From an uncultured Lachnospiraceae bacterium (GTDB taxonomy: Bacteria; Bacillota; Clostridia; Lachnospirales; Lachnospiraceae): 34,775 nucleotides of DNA. Position numbers and translations under genes: made by a program. Positions within the stretch are counted from its first letter, which is position 1, and the number at the start of each line of letters is the position of its first letter. The stretch is taken from assembly GCA_947178125.1 (NCBI GenBank), contig CAMWXB010000044.1, positions 1-34,775 on the forward strand, read 5' to 3'. Below are positions 24,075 through 32,851 of the stretch, in pieces. The notes under the pieces were generated by a model. It saw only the letters and a list, made by a program, of their open reading frames with translations, ran no database searches and was not told where the DNA came from.

Positions 24075-25178
24075 ATGCAAAAAATTGCGTTTCATTTGAA
24101 TTGTCTGGAACAGGGCGGTGCGGAGCGGGTCGTCACCAATCTGGCGAACCAGTTTGCGGAAAACGGCTATCAGGTTCTGATCGCAACGGAATGGTATGGG
24201 GAAAATGAATTTCAAACGGATTCACGGGTCCGGCGTGTGCACGTCGGCCTGCGGGAGGGCGATGAGAAAAAACCTCATCTGCTTCAGATTCTGCTCCGTA
24301 TCAAATATCTGAAAGATTTTATCAAAGAGGAAAGACCGGATATTCTGATACCTTTTGCGCGGAAAGCGTTATACCGCGGACTGATGGCGGCCTACTTCAT
24401 TAAAATTCCGGTGCTGATCTCCATTCGGACTGACCCGGCAGGGCACTATGAAGAGTTGGCAGATAAAATACAGATTCCGCTGCTTTTTCCACGGGCGGAC
24501 GGCTGTGTTTTCCAGACAGAAGGTGCACGGGAATTTTTTGCACCCCGGTTACAGAATAATTCCCGTATTATTTTAAATCCGATCAATCCGAAATATATCG
24601 GCGTGCCGAGGCCGGAAAAGCGGACAAAGACTGTTGTGCAGTCGGGACGTCTGGTAGACTTTAAGAATCAGCCCATGCTCATCTTGGCATTTGTTGAAGT
24701 GCACAGGAAACATCCCGATTATGATCTGAAGATTTACGGCGGAGATTCTTTTGACGGCACGAAGGAAATACTGGAAACATTGATCGCACAAAATCAGGCG
24801 CAGGATTATATTCATTTGATGGGGGCCAGCGATACGCTGGAAAAAGACCTTGCGGACGCCGCGCTTTTTGCTTTTACATCCGATTGGGAAGGTCTGCCGA
24901 ATGCCTTGATGGAAGCGATGGCGTTGGGCCTGCCGATCGTGGCGACCGACTGCCCCTGCGGCGGACCGAGGACCATTATGACGAATGAAGTGGACGGGCT
25001 GTTGATTCCGATCAAAGACCAGAAGGCATTGGAAGAGGGTATCAATCGTCTGATTGAAGAGCCGCAGTTTGCCGAAAGGCTTGGCATGGAAGCGAGGAAA
25101 ATCGCTGAACGGGCGAACGGAGAAGCCGTTTTTGAACAGTGGCGGGATTATATTGAGGAGTTGTGCAGCAGAAAATAG
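24075..25178 (+). CDS. Glycosyltransferase family 4
   Basis: This 367-residue GT4 enzyme has the acceptor-side 'HLNCLEQGGAERVVTNLA', the interdomain 'VVQSGRLVDFKNQPMLILAF', and the donor-side E-x7-E in 'DWEGLPNALMEAMALGLP', followed by 'ATDCPCGGPRTIM'. It is a close relative in style of the GT4 at 31639, and both resemble capsular and exopolysaccharide chain-building enzymes. Donor and linkage cannot be told. It starts 15 bases after the end of hairpin repeat copy B, with no strong ribosome site (only AGGGTG nearby), so translation may depend on the upstream context. It is followed by a polytopic membrane protein and an SGNH protein, the same order as at 15512-19516. Confidence 0.88.
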   Translation: MQKIAFHLNCLEQGGAERVVTNLANQFAENGYQVLIATEWYGENEFQTDSRVRRVHVGLREGDEKKPHLLQILLRIKYLKDFIKEERPDILIPFARKALYRGLMAAYFIKIPVLISIRTDPAGHYEELADKIQIPLLFPRADGCVFQTEGAREFFAPRLQNNSRIILNPINPKYIGVPRPEKRTKTVVQSGRLVDFKNQPMLILAFVEVHRKHPDYDLKIYGGDSFDGTKEILETLIAQNQAQDYIHLMGASDTLEKDLADAALFAFTSDWEGLPNALMEAMALGLPIVATDCPCGGPRTIMTNEVDGLLIPIKDQKALEEGINRLIEEPQFAERLGMEARKIAERANGEAVFEQWRDYIEELCSRK

Positions 25179-25196
25179 TCAGGGAGGAAAAGCAAA

Positions 25197-26654
25197 ATGA
25201 ACTGGAAAAAATATGGAAAGGGTGCGGTCATCGCTGTAAATTGTCTTGCGATTTTCTTTATGGTTTATGTTATCGCGGTAAGCGCGGGATATACGGTGCT
25301 GCTCGGAGATGATTTTACCCACGGTGTCAGGGTGGGTGCATTTCATGTTCCCTTTTTCCAATATTTCGCAGCATCGCTGCAATATATGAAGGAAATTTAT
25401 CTGGACTGGCAGGGAACCTATTTTGCGATGTTCATACAGGCGCTTTTATCACCGATCAACAATTTTGGCCTGCCGCAGCTGAAGGCTGTCATGATCTTGA
25501 ATGTACTGCTCTTCGCAGCTGCGCTGTTTGGCGTTATCTGGGCAGCATTTGATTTTATCTTAAAAGAAAAAAAGATGCCGCAGATTCGTCTGACAGTCTT
25601 TTCCATTGTGCTGTTTTCCGTCCTGGATGCAGAAATCTTTACGGAAATCTTTTTCTGGTATTCGGGTGCAGTGGCATACAGTATTCCCTTTTCTTTTGCA
25701 TTGCTTGGCATCATGTTTTTTCTTATGCAAAATAACAATTGTTATTCCGAAAGGAAGAAACTGGTATTTTCCATTTGTTCCGCGTTCTTTCTTTTCTGTG
25801 CATCGGGCGGTTCGCTCGCGGTAACGGGGACGGGGTGCTATATTGTGCTGCTGTTAGCATTTGGTTTCTATCTGACTTCCCATAAAATCTCTGTGAGAAA
25901 TATTGTCGTAACAGTTATCGGAATCATCGGGGCGGTGGTCAATGTCATTGCGCCCGGGAATTTTTCAAGGCATACACAGAATAGCGGCGGAGAGGGATTC
26001 ATGCTGGTAGAGTCAGTAAAATGGGCGGTCAAGAATGTCTGGGCGGAGACGGAGCGGCTGACAAAAGAGACGATGTTCGGCGTGATGCTCGTTGCAATGA
26101 TTCTGATAGGAATCTATCTGTCCGCCAGACTACAGAAAATCCTGAAAGAATACGGTGTCATCAGTATTCTTGCGCTGCTTGCCGGTTATGTGACTGCACT
26201 CCCCGTTGCGGTGGGTTATGCGGGACCGCTTTTTCCGAACCGGTGCTGTTTTATTCTGGATGTCGTGCTGGTTGTTTCATTTTTGAATTTAGCGGTGTTT
26301 ATTGGCTGCTGTCTGGAACAGTGGGCAGACTTGCGGGATAACCGGGGCGCCTGTGCCGTTCTGTTCGTCGTGTTGTTTGCCGTTTTTCTGTCTTCCCCGG
26401 AGAAAATCTCCGAGTCTTCCATCGTCACGGTGGCGGAACTGATGCACAACGGAACGTATCGGGATTATTACGAAGAATGCGTTTCCGTCTATGATTATCT
26501 GGAAAATTGCGAGGAAGAGAATGTCGTATTGCCGATGCCGGAATATATTGAAAATTTTGAATGTTTCTATTTCGATGAGGATGAGACGGGCTGGGTGAAT
26601 GTCGGAATGGCGGAGTATTATGGCAAGGAATCCATAAAGCGCAAGAATGAGTAG
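25197..26654 (+). CDS. DUF6056-like polytopic membrane protein, possible GT-C transferase
   Basis: This 485-residue membrane protein has about ten hydrophobic segments. After the first helix comes 'LLGDDFTHGVRVG', and further on 'DWQGTYFAMFIQALLSP'. The paired Asp and the following aromatic-Gly segment resemble DUF6056, recalled from memory as a family of surface-polysaccharide membrane proteins without proven activity; the acidic first outer loop is GT-C-like. A small C-terminal tail after the last helix is strongly acidic ('EYIENFECFYFDEDET'). ATG 25197 has GGAGG 13-17 bases upstream (25181-25185), a long but usable spacing. It forms a pair with the GT4 gene before it. The 91 bases after it hold a promoter for the next gene. 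Confidence 0.65.
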   Translation: MNWKKYGKGAVIAVNCLAIFFMVYVIAVSAGYTVLLGDDFTHGVRVGAFHVPFFQYFAASLQYMKEIYLDWQGTYFAMFIQALLSPINNFGLPQLKAVMILNVLLFAAALFGVIWAAFDFILKEKKMPQIRLTVFSIVLFSVLDAEIFTEIFFWYSGAVAYSIPFSFALLGIMFFLMQNNNCYSERKKLVFSICSAFFLFCASGGSLAVTGTGCYIVLLLAFGFYLTSHKISVRNIVVTVIGIIGAVVNVIAPGNFSRHTQNSGGEGFMLVESVKWAVKNVWAETERLTKETMFGVMLVAMILIGIYLSARLQKILKEYGVISILALLAGYVTALPVAVGYAGPLFPNRCCFILDVVLVVSFLNLAVFIGCCLEQWADLRDNRGACAVLFVVLFAVFLSSPEKISESSIVTVAELMHNGTYRDYYEECVSVYDYLENCEEENVVLPMPEYIENFECFYFDEDETGWVNVGMAEYYGKESIKRKNE

Positions 26655-26684
26655 CCAGGTAATTGCGATGGGAAGGAGCGTAAC

Positions 26685-26713
26685 TTGCCACTTTACGCAT
26701 CTGCGTATATAAT
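26685..26713 (+). promoter_or_regulatory. Promoter with operator-like palindrome, upstream of the second SGNH gene
   Basis: TTGCCA (26685-26690) and a perfect TATAAT (26708-26713) are 17 bases apart, with the start codon 32 bases after the -10 box. The spacer holds an inverted repeat, TACGCA and TGCGTA, at 26694-26707 with a two-base centre, a good place for a repressor or a spacer-twisting activator. It probably drives the genes from 26746 to the end of the window. Confidence 0.7.
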
Positions 26714-26745
26714 AGAGAGGATAAGAGCAGGGATGGAGAAGGCGA

Positions 26746-27819
26746 ATGACTCGTAAACAGCTGATACAAAGTATAGTTTTTATAGGAATCTTTTTTCTGG
26801 CGTTGATTCCGGTCTCCTATATCGTCCGGACGAATGGCGATGTAAAAGACAGATTTTCAGGATTTTACGCGGAAAAAGACGATACGCTCGATATTGTCAT
26901 GATTGGCTCCAGTCCGGTCTTTCCGTATTATTCGACACCGAAATTGTGGGGAGAGACGGGGATTGCGGCTTATCCGCTTTCTTCCAATGTACAGAGGCCG
27001 GCGGCGATGAAATATCTGGTAAAGGAAGCTGAGAAAACACAGTCGCCTTCTCTTTATATTTTTGAAATGCGTATGTATACGATGGAAGACGAAGGGCTTT
27101 CCGAAAATATGGCCTATACGCGGGGTGTGACGGATAATCTGAAGTATTCGAAAAACCGTGTGGAAACGATTCAGGCGCTTGTGCCGGAAACAGAGGACCG
27201 GTTGAGCTATTATATCGATTTGTTCAAATATCATACGAACTGGAAGATGTTCGCTTTTTCCTCGGAATGGAAGAACTGGAGATATGAGAAGGAAAGCGAG
27301 TTAAAGGGATTTCAGATTAAAGATGAGGTAGGGCCGACGGCCAGACCGGAAGCCGGAGGTGCGGAGGGGGAACTTCCGATTCCGCCAGAACAGGAAACCT
27401 GTCTGCGGGATTTGCTGCAATATTTACAGGAAAATAAATTACAGGCATTATTTATTGTTTCTCCCTATGGAGAAAGCCTGGAGGACCAGCAGATGTTTAA
27501 TTATATGGCAGGAATCGTGGAAGAAGCTGGTTACCATTTCCTGAATATGAACAATTATTATGATGAGATCGGGATTGTTTTTGAAGAAGATTTTGCCGAT
27601 TATGCCAGCCATACGAACGCAGTCGGCGCGGAGAAGTGTACGGCGTTTCTGGCCAGGTATCTGCTGGAAAATTACAGTTTTACGGACAAAAGGGGTAACG
27701 ATACTTATGCTTCGTGGGATGAAGCCTATGCGCTGTGGCTTGTGAAGAGCCGGGAGGCGGGAGCGGTCATTGCGGAGCATATTGCCAATGAGGATTATGC
27801 GAAGATCGAGGAAGAGTAA
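26746..27819 (+). CDS. Membrane-anchored SGNH/DltD-like protein
   Basis: This 357-residue protein has one N-terminal membrane helix (residues about 9-26) and an outer domain. 'IVMIGSSPVFPYY' (Ser55-Ser56) holds the nucleophile position of the SGNH and DltD group, and the end has 'FADYASHTNAVGAEK', resembling the Asp/His block before HLN-type motifs in DltD and AlgX; the Asp-His spacing is DxxxH rather than DxxH. It may help the acyltransferase-3 protein encoded next, or act with the MBOAT upstream. It has its own promoter and a good ribosome site (GGAG seven bases before ATG 26746). Catalytic activity is likely but its acyl substrate is not known. Confidence 0.65.
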   Translation: MTRKQLIQSIVFIGIFFLALIPVSYIVRTNGDVKDRFSGFYAEKDDTLDIVMIGSSPVFPYYSTPKLWGETGIAAYPLSSNVQRPAAMKYLVKEAEKTQSPSLYIFEMRMYTMEDEGLSENMAYTRGVTDNLKYSKNRVETIQALVPETEDRLSYYIDLFKYHTNWKMFAFSSEWKNWRYEKESELKGFQIKDEVGPTARPEAGGAEGELPIPPEQETCLRDLLQYLQENKLQALFIVSPYGESLEDQQMFNYMAGIVEEAGYHFLNMNNYYDEIGIVFEEDFADYASHTNAVGAEKCTAFLARYLLENYSFTDKRGNDTYASWDEAYALWLVKSREAGAVIAEHIANEDYAKIEEE

Positions 27820-27841
27820 GATTTGGGGAAAGGATGGAAAG

Positions 27842-28912
27842 ATGGCGGCAGCTGGCGGACGAAAGATAGAATATGAGAAGATCAGAGTGTGTGCAATGTT
27901 TTTTATGGTCATGTTCCATTGCTGCGGTTCTATGGGGGGATTTATCGATACCGCCGGGGAACGCTGTCTGAACGATGGGCTGACGCTCCTTTTCATTACC
28001 TGTAACAGTTTATTTTTTATGTTGAGCGGAAAGTTCGCGCTTGCATCCAGGTGTGAGACCGTTTCGGACTACCATCGGTATTATGGAAAGAAACTGACGA
28101 ATATTCTGGTTCCGATCCTTGTGTACATGTTTTTGAGGAGCCTTTTAGAATACGGTGGCAGGTTCTGGGAAATCTCTTTCTGGAAAACTTACGTCAGAAA
28201 TGTCTGTTATGATTATGCCGGAACGGAATACTGGTTTTTGTATACGCTGCTGGGGCTGCTTTTGCTGGCACCGCTGTTGAATAAGATGACCGCAAATCTG
28301 AACAAAGGTGAGATATGGCTGCTTATTACATTTGGCCTGTTATTTAATACCATATGTTCATATGCGCCCTATGTGAATCTGTATTTTTCATGGCAGTATA
28401 TCTTCGGCGGCTGGGTTTTTTATTTTATGCTTGGCTATTTTCTGGAAAAAGCGATCGATACGCCAAAGAAGGAGAATATTGTTATCGCGGCAGGCGGAGT
28501 GTGCTTTGTCATTTCCATGATTCAGAAACAATTTGGTCTGGTCTCCAATATCCATGATCTGGCGCCTACGTTTACGATGATCTCCTGTGCAATGTTCTTT
28601 TTGTTGAAAAGGAATTATCTCCGGAAGAGCGATTTTTTACAGCATATGATCATGAAAGCCGGGAAATATTCCTTTGCGGTTTATTTGATTCATAACCCGA
28701 TCAGGAATTTACTGTTCGACCATATTCTGCCGCATGTGTCGGAAACGGCATATCTGCCGAATCTGCTCGAACTGGCAGTATGCACGTTGGCCGCAAGTTT
28801 TATGCTGGCATTTCTTTGCGAAAATACGCTTGTCAGGGCGGCTAAGTGGGGGGCCGGAAAGATTATATACAGGTTTTGGAACAAAGAGGAGGATAAAAAT
28901 GTTTTCATTTGA
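27842..28912 (+). CDS. Acyltransferase family 3 (OafA-type) membrane protein
   Basis: This 356-residue, roughly ten-helix protein has the acyltransferase-3 opening 'EYEKIRVCAMFFMVMFHC' with Arg15 and His26, the residues needed in this family, and the closing 'GKYSFAVYLIHNPIRNLL'. It is expected to O-acetylate (or otherwise O-acylate) a sugar of the polymer or of the lipid-linked repeat, using a cytoplasmic acyl-CoA. ATG 27842 has GGGGAAAGGA about eight bases upstream; the longer frame from 27770 overlaps the SGNH gene and has no site. It ends 14 bases inside the next gene. Compared with OafA it lacks the fused SGNH domain, and a separate SGNH protein is encoded directly upstream. Confidence 0.88.
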   Translation: MAAAGGRKIEYEKIRVCAMFFMVMFHCCGSMGGFIDTAGERCLNDGLTLLFITCNSLFFMLSGKFALASRCETVSDYHRYYGKKLTNILVPILVYMFLRSLLEYGGRFWEISFWKTYVRNVCYDYAGTEYWFLYTLLGLLLLAPLLNKMTANLNKGEIWLLITFGLLFNTICSYAPYVNLYFSWQYIFGGWVFYFMLGYFLEKAIDTPKKENIVIAAGGVCFVISMIQKQFGLVSNIHDLAPTFTMISCAMFFLLKRNYLRKSDFLQHMIMKAGKYSFAVYLIHNPIRNLLFDHILPHVSETAYLPNLLELAVCTLAASFMLAFLCENTLVRAAKWGAGKIIYRFWNKEEDKNVFI

Positions 28913-29657
28913 CGATTACAGGGAGATCATCAGGATTATCAAAGCGACGGGCAGGCATGCCAATTATGCCGATGCGCTGGGAAAGGACAGGTTTATTATC
29001 ATGCGCCACGATGTGGAGTACAGCGTCGAGCGGGCGTATGAGCTTGCGCGGGTAGAGCAGAGCATGGATTTTGTGTCTACCTATTTTTTCCAGTGGACAA
29101 ATAATTCTTATAATATCCTTTCCAGGAGAAATATGGATATGATCAAGGATATGCACGAGCGGGGACAGCATATCGGCCTGCATTTTGCATTAAACGGCAT
29201 GACGGATATGTTGGAGATCCGTAAACGGATCCGGAAGGAAATAGAGATTTTGAGCGAGATGTTCGGATTTGCCATTCGGGAATTTTCCATTCACAGGCCG
29301 TCAAAGGATGTGCTTCGGGAGAATATCAAACTGGACGGCATCATCAACGCCTATCAGGATGACTTTTTTACCTTTGCCGAGCAGGTTACGGAGGATACGT
29401 CCGTTGAAGTAAAATATATGTCGGATGCAAATCATATCTGGCGTTACGGTTATCCGGATGAAAAGAACATTACCGGACATGATAAGGTGCAGATTTTGAC
29501 GCATCCTTTTGCCTGGTGTAAGGAAGGCTATAATAACTTCAACAATTATCGCGCGCTGGTACAGGAGAAATATGAGGAATTAATTGATTCCATCGATCAG
29601 GAGTGCAAGGATTTCGGAGAATATAAGGATTATTTTATCGAGAAATATCAAAGGTGA
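28899..29657 (+). CDS. NodB/polysaccharide deacetylase-like cytoplasmic protein
   Basis: This 252-residue protein has no signal peptide. 'FIIMRHDVEYSVERAYELA' (His37, Asp38) matches the RHDVD opening of a group of NodB-like barrel proteins found in surface-sugar loci; 'HIGLHF' and 'FSIHRPSK' and 'LTHPFAW' supply further His residues that could bind a metal. Deacetylation of a sugar nucleotide or other amide hydrolysis is possible but unproven. It is not similar in detail to the DUF2334-like protein at 8503. ATG 28899 has GAGGAGG (28886-28892) six bases upstream and lies inside the end of the acyltransferase gene, implying coupled translation. Confidence 0.7.
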   Translation: MFSFDDYREIIRIIKATGRHANYADALGKDRFIIMRHDVEYSVERAYELARVEQSMDFVSTYFFQWTNNSYNILSRRNMDMIKDMHERGQHIGLHFALNGMTDMLEIRKRIRKEIEILSEMFGFAIREFSIHRPSKDVLRENIKLDGIINAYQDDFFTFAEQVTEDTSVEVKYMSDANHIWRYGYPDEKNITGHDKVQILTHPFAWCKEGYNNFNNYRALVQEKYEELIDSIDQECKDFGEYKDYFIEKYQR

Positions 29658-29724
29658 GAAGACTTTCTCACATTGCGGAAGGCCCTGTCGGCCATTCTGC
29701 ATAGAGGAAAGGATATGGTCATAT

Positions 29725-31632
29725 ATGTGCGGTATCTGTGGATATGTCAATAAAAAGGGTATCAGGCTGGAACAGCTGAAGAAAATGAATGACACGATGT
29801 ATCACCGGGGGCCAAATGACAGCGGAGAAGAAATATATGAGGCGGCCGGCGGATATCAGGTGGGATTTGCACAGAGACGATTATCAATTTTGGATTTGTC
29901 AAAGCTGGGACATCAGCCCATGCACTCGGCGGATAAGCGGATTTCTGTCGTTTATAACGGAGAGATTTATAATTTTCAGGAGTTAAAAGAAGAATTGTCG
30001 GCGTACCCTTTTCGCTCCAACTGCGATACGGAAGTCATCATTGCCGCTTATCTGAAATGGGGAACGGACTGCGTGAAAAGATTCAATGGAATGTTCGCCA
30101 TTGCCCTTTATGACAGGGAAAACAGCAGTATCTATCTGTTTCGTGACAGAATCGGGAAAAAACCGCTTTATTATTGGAAGCAGGAGGACGGTATCGTATT
30201 TGCTTCCGAGTTGAAACCCATTATGGAATATCCTGATTTTCCGAAAGAAATCAGAGCCGAAGTGTTATCCCGTTATCTGTTCCAACAGTATATCAACGCT
30301 CCTGACAGTATTTTTCGGGATGTTTATAAAGTGGAGCCGGGCAGTGTTCTGTGTTTTCAGGCGGGAGAAATTACGACGTGGAAATACTGGGATATCAGTC
30401 AGGTCTACCGGGAATGTGTAAAGCAGCCTGTGGACAGCTACGAGGATGCTAAAAGCGGCCTGAAGGAACTGCTCGAAAAATCCGTGGCGATGCGCATGAT
30501 TTCGGATGTACCGCTGGGCTCTTTTTTAAGCGGCGGATATGATTCTTCTCTGGTGACTGCGATCGCACAGGCACATTCCGATACACCGGTCAAGACCTTT
30601 TCCATCGGTTTTCATGAAAAGAAATATAACGAGGCCGGATATGCGAAGGCGGTAGCAGAATATCTCGGCACAGACCATACGGAATTGTATATTGATGAAA
30701 AAGAAATGTTCGAGCTGGTGGACAGCATTCCGTATTATTATGATGAACCTTTTGCAGACAGTTCCCAGATTGCAACGATGCTCGTTTCCAAGCTGGCAAG
30801 TGAACATGTGACGGTTGCTCTGTCGGGCGATGGCGGGGACGAATTTTTCTGCGGTTATAATATTTATGAAAATGTCAGACAGGCGCAGAAACTGGATGTT
30901 CTCGGCGGTATGGTACACGGTATCTGCGGGCTTCCCGGTTTAAGGCAGGCGAAACTGGAGGAGCGGCTTCCCTTCCGGGTGCGTGTGATTGCGGGAAACC
31001 GGGAGAAAGAGAGCAAGACTCAGTTCGGCGCAGGAAATTATATCGTGAAAGCGAACGCTATGGTGAAAAAAGCGCCTGGCAAGGCGTCTCTTCCGGTCCA
31101 TTATCTGACTGAGAGCAGCTATGGGGTACAAGACTGGCAGATTCGCAGAATGCTGCTGGATATGGATACTTATCTGCCGGGAGATATTCTCTGTAAAGTG
31201 GACCGGGCCTCTATGAAATATTCGCTGGAATCAAGATGTCCTATTTTGGATACGGATGTTATGGAATTTTCATACCGGATTCCTCATCGGTACAAATACG
31301 CGTCCGGTGACAAGAAGCATATTTTGAAAGAAATCGCCTATGACTATATTCCAAAAGAACTGCTGGAAAGACCGAAAGTCGGTTTCGGCGTTCCGCTGGA
31401 TCAATGGCTGCGCGGTCCGTTAAAAGAACAATTGCTAGATTACAGTAGTTATGATTTCCTGGAAAAACAGGGAATCTTCGATGCGGCTTATACTTCTGAA
31501 CTGATTCACAGCTATGTAAAGACCGGAGATGCAGGGCCGGCGACCGGGGCAAATTATTCAAAACTTTCATGGTCGTTTTTTGTGTTCCAGCAATGGTACG
31601 CATGGTTAAATCAGGGCAGAAAACAGGCGTGA
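29725..31632 (+). CDS. asnB: AsnB-type glutamine amidotransferase, surface-sugar cluster form
   Basis: The 635-residue protein has an N-terminal class II glutaminase domain starting 'MCGICGYVNKKG' (Cys2 is the nucleophile after Met removal; 'YHRGPNDSG' follows) and a C-terminal synthetase domain with the PP-loop 'SGGYDSSLVTA' (from residue 269), 'LSGDGGDEFFCGY' and 'LPGDILCKVDRASM'. It moves ammonia from glutamine to an adenylated carboxylate. In this locus the acceptor could be a uronic acid, giving a uronamide, as is thought for WbpS-type proteins in O-antigen loci; plain asparagine synthesis is less likely. The start must be ATG 29725 because the family begins with Met-Cys; the longer frame from 29584 is rejected. 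Confidence 0.9.
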   Translation: MCGICGYVNKKGIRLEQLKKMNDTMYHRGPNDSGEEIYEAAGGYQVGFAQRRLSILDLSKLGHQPMHSADKRISVVYNGEIYNFQELKEELSAYPFRSNCDTEVIIAAYLKWGTDCVKRFNGMFAIALYDRENSSIYLFRDRIGKKPLYYWKQEDGIVFASELKPIMEYPDFPKEIRAEVLSRYLFQQYINAPDSIFRDVYKVEPGSVLCFQAGEITTWKYWDISQVYRECVKQPVDSYEDAKSGLKELLEKSVAMRMISDVPLGSFLSGGYDSSLVTAIAQAHSDTPVKTFSIGFHEKKYNEAGYAKAVAEYLGTDHTELYIDEKEMFELVDSIPYYYDEPFADSSQIATMLVSKLASEHVTVALSGDGGDEFFCGYNIYENVRQAQKLDVLGGMVHGICGLPGLRQAKLEERLPFRVRVIAGNREKESKTQFGAGNYIVKANAMVKKAPGKASLPVHYLTESSYGVQDWQIRRMLLDMDTYLPGDILCKVDRASMKYSLESRCPILDTDVMEFSYRIPHRYKYASGDKKHILKEIAYDYIPKELLERPKVGFGVPLDQWLRGPLKEQLLDYSSYDFLEKQGIFDAAYTSELIHSYVKTGDAGPATGANYSKLSWSFFVFQQWYAWLNQGRKQA

Positions 31633-31638
31633 TATTAA

Positions 31639-32835
31639 ATGGTGGTTCAACAAATGGGTGAGAACGGACAAAAAAATGAATTAAATAACAACAAAAATAG
31701 AAAAAAAGACAAAAAAAATGAAAAAAATGCAGGAAAACTTGCAAATACAAGAAAACTAGCGTTTTATATCGGTTCTCTGGATAAAGGCGGAGCGGAGCGG
31801 GTTTTTGTCAATCTGGCAGAATATTTTCAAAACAGGGGTTATCAAATCGTTATGGTAACACAGTATCGGAAGGCGGAAGAATACGCGCTCGCCGATGGAA
31901 TCAAAAGGGTCATTTCCGATATTACACCGCAGGAGACAAGCTGGAGCAGACTCGTTAATTTCTGTCGGAGAGTGCGCAAGCTTCATCGGATCTGGAAAGA
32001 AGAAATGCCCGATCTGGTATTGTCCTGTGTTGGGAAGAATAATTTTATGACCATTGTGACGACCATGTTTACCAGGACAAAGCCTGTTGTTTCCGTAGTC
32101 GGCGAGGCAAAAGAAGAATATCCGGGCCGGGTAATGAAGTTTCTTGCCAATCTTCTGTTCCCATACGCATCGGGCGTTATTTTACAAACGGAACGCTCCA
32201 GAAGCTTTTTCTCAGAGAAAGTTTCAAAAACAGCCGTTATCCTTCCGAACTCTTTAAATCCATTGTTCATGCGGAAAAGATTTCAGGGAGAACGGGACAG
32301 GAGAATCGTATCTGTCGGACGTCTGGATGCCAATAAGAATCATGAAATGATGATTCGTGCGTTTGCGGCTCTGGCGGATAGATACCCGGAGTATACATTG
32401 ACCATTTATGGAGAGGGAGAACTGCGGGAGGCTCTGCAGAAACTGATCTGTTCTTTTGGATTGGAAAACAGAATTTTTCTGCCGGGTGTGATTCCCGATG
32501 TGGCTGATCAAATAGAAAAGGCGGCGCTGTTTTTGCTGACCTCGTATTCGGAAGGTATTTCCAATGCGTTGATCGAAGCGATGGCGCTGGGACTTCCGGT
32601 AATCGCCACAGATGTGCCGAGCGGCGGAACGCAGGAACTGATCCGGCATGGGGTGAATGGATTGGTCATTCCGGCGGGCGATGAAAAGGCGCTGGAAAAG
32701 GCGCTGGATAAGTTATTATCGGATAAGGAACTGGCGGAAAGACTTGGCATGGAGGCTCATAAAATACAGGAACGGCTAGCGCCGGAGCGGGTGAATAGAC
32801 AGTGGCAGGAATATTTTGAGAAAATCATAGGGTGA
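31639..32835 (+). CDS. Glycosyltransferase family 4 with Lys/Asn-rich N-terminal extension
   Basis: This 398-residue GT4 has the acceptor-side motif 'FYIGSLDKGGAERVFVNLA' beginning only at about residue 42, 'VSVGRLDANKNHEMMIRAFA' at the domain border, and the donor-site E-x7-E in 'YSEGISNALIEAMALG'. The first 38 residues are Lys/Asn-rich and are encoded by an A-rich stretch with runs of seven to eight A (31670-31727); they are absent from the other GT4 proteins here and may be a disordered or membrane-binding tail. The start is uncertain: ATG 31639 has no clear ribosome site, ATG 31654 only GGTGG. A later start is possible, which would make the A-runs noncoding. It lies between the two AsnB genes. 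Confidence 0.85.
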   Translation: MVVQQMGENGQKNELNNNKNRKKDKKNEKNAGKLANTRKLAFYIGSLDKGGAERVFVNLAEYFQNRGYQIVMVTQYRKAEEYALADGIKRVISDITPQETSWSRLVNFCRRVRKLHRIWKEEMPDLVLSCVGKNNFMTIVTTMFTRTKPVVSVVGEAKEEYPGRVMKFLANLLFPYASGVILQTERSRSFFSEKVSKTAVILPNSLNPLFMRKRFQGERDRRIVSVGRLDANKNHEMMIRAFAALADRYPEYTLTIYGEGELREALQKLICSFGLENRIFLPGVIPDVADQIEKAALFLLTSYSEGISNALIEAMALGLPVIATDVPSGGTQELIRHGVNGLVIPAGDEKALEKALDKLLSDKELAERLGMEAHKIQERLAPERVNRQWQEYFEKIIG

Positions 32836-32851
32836 TGGGAAAGGCGTAGCG

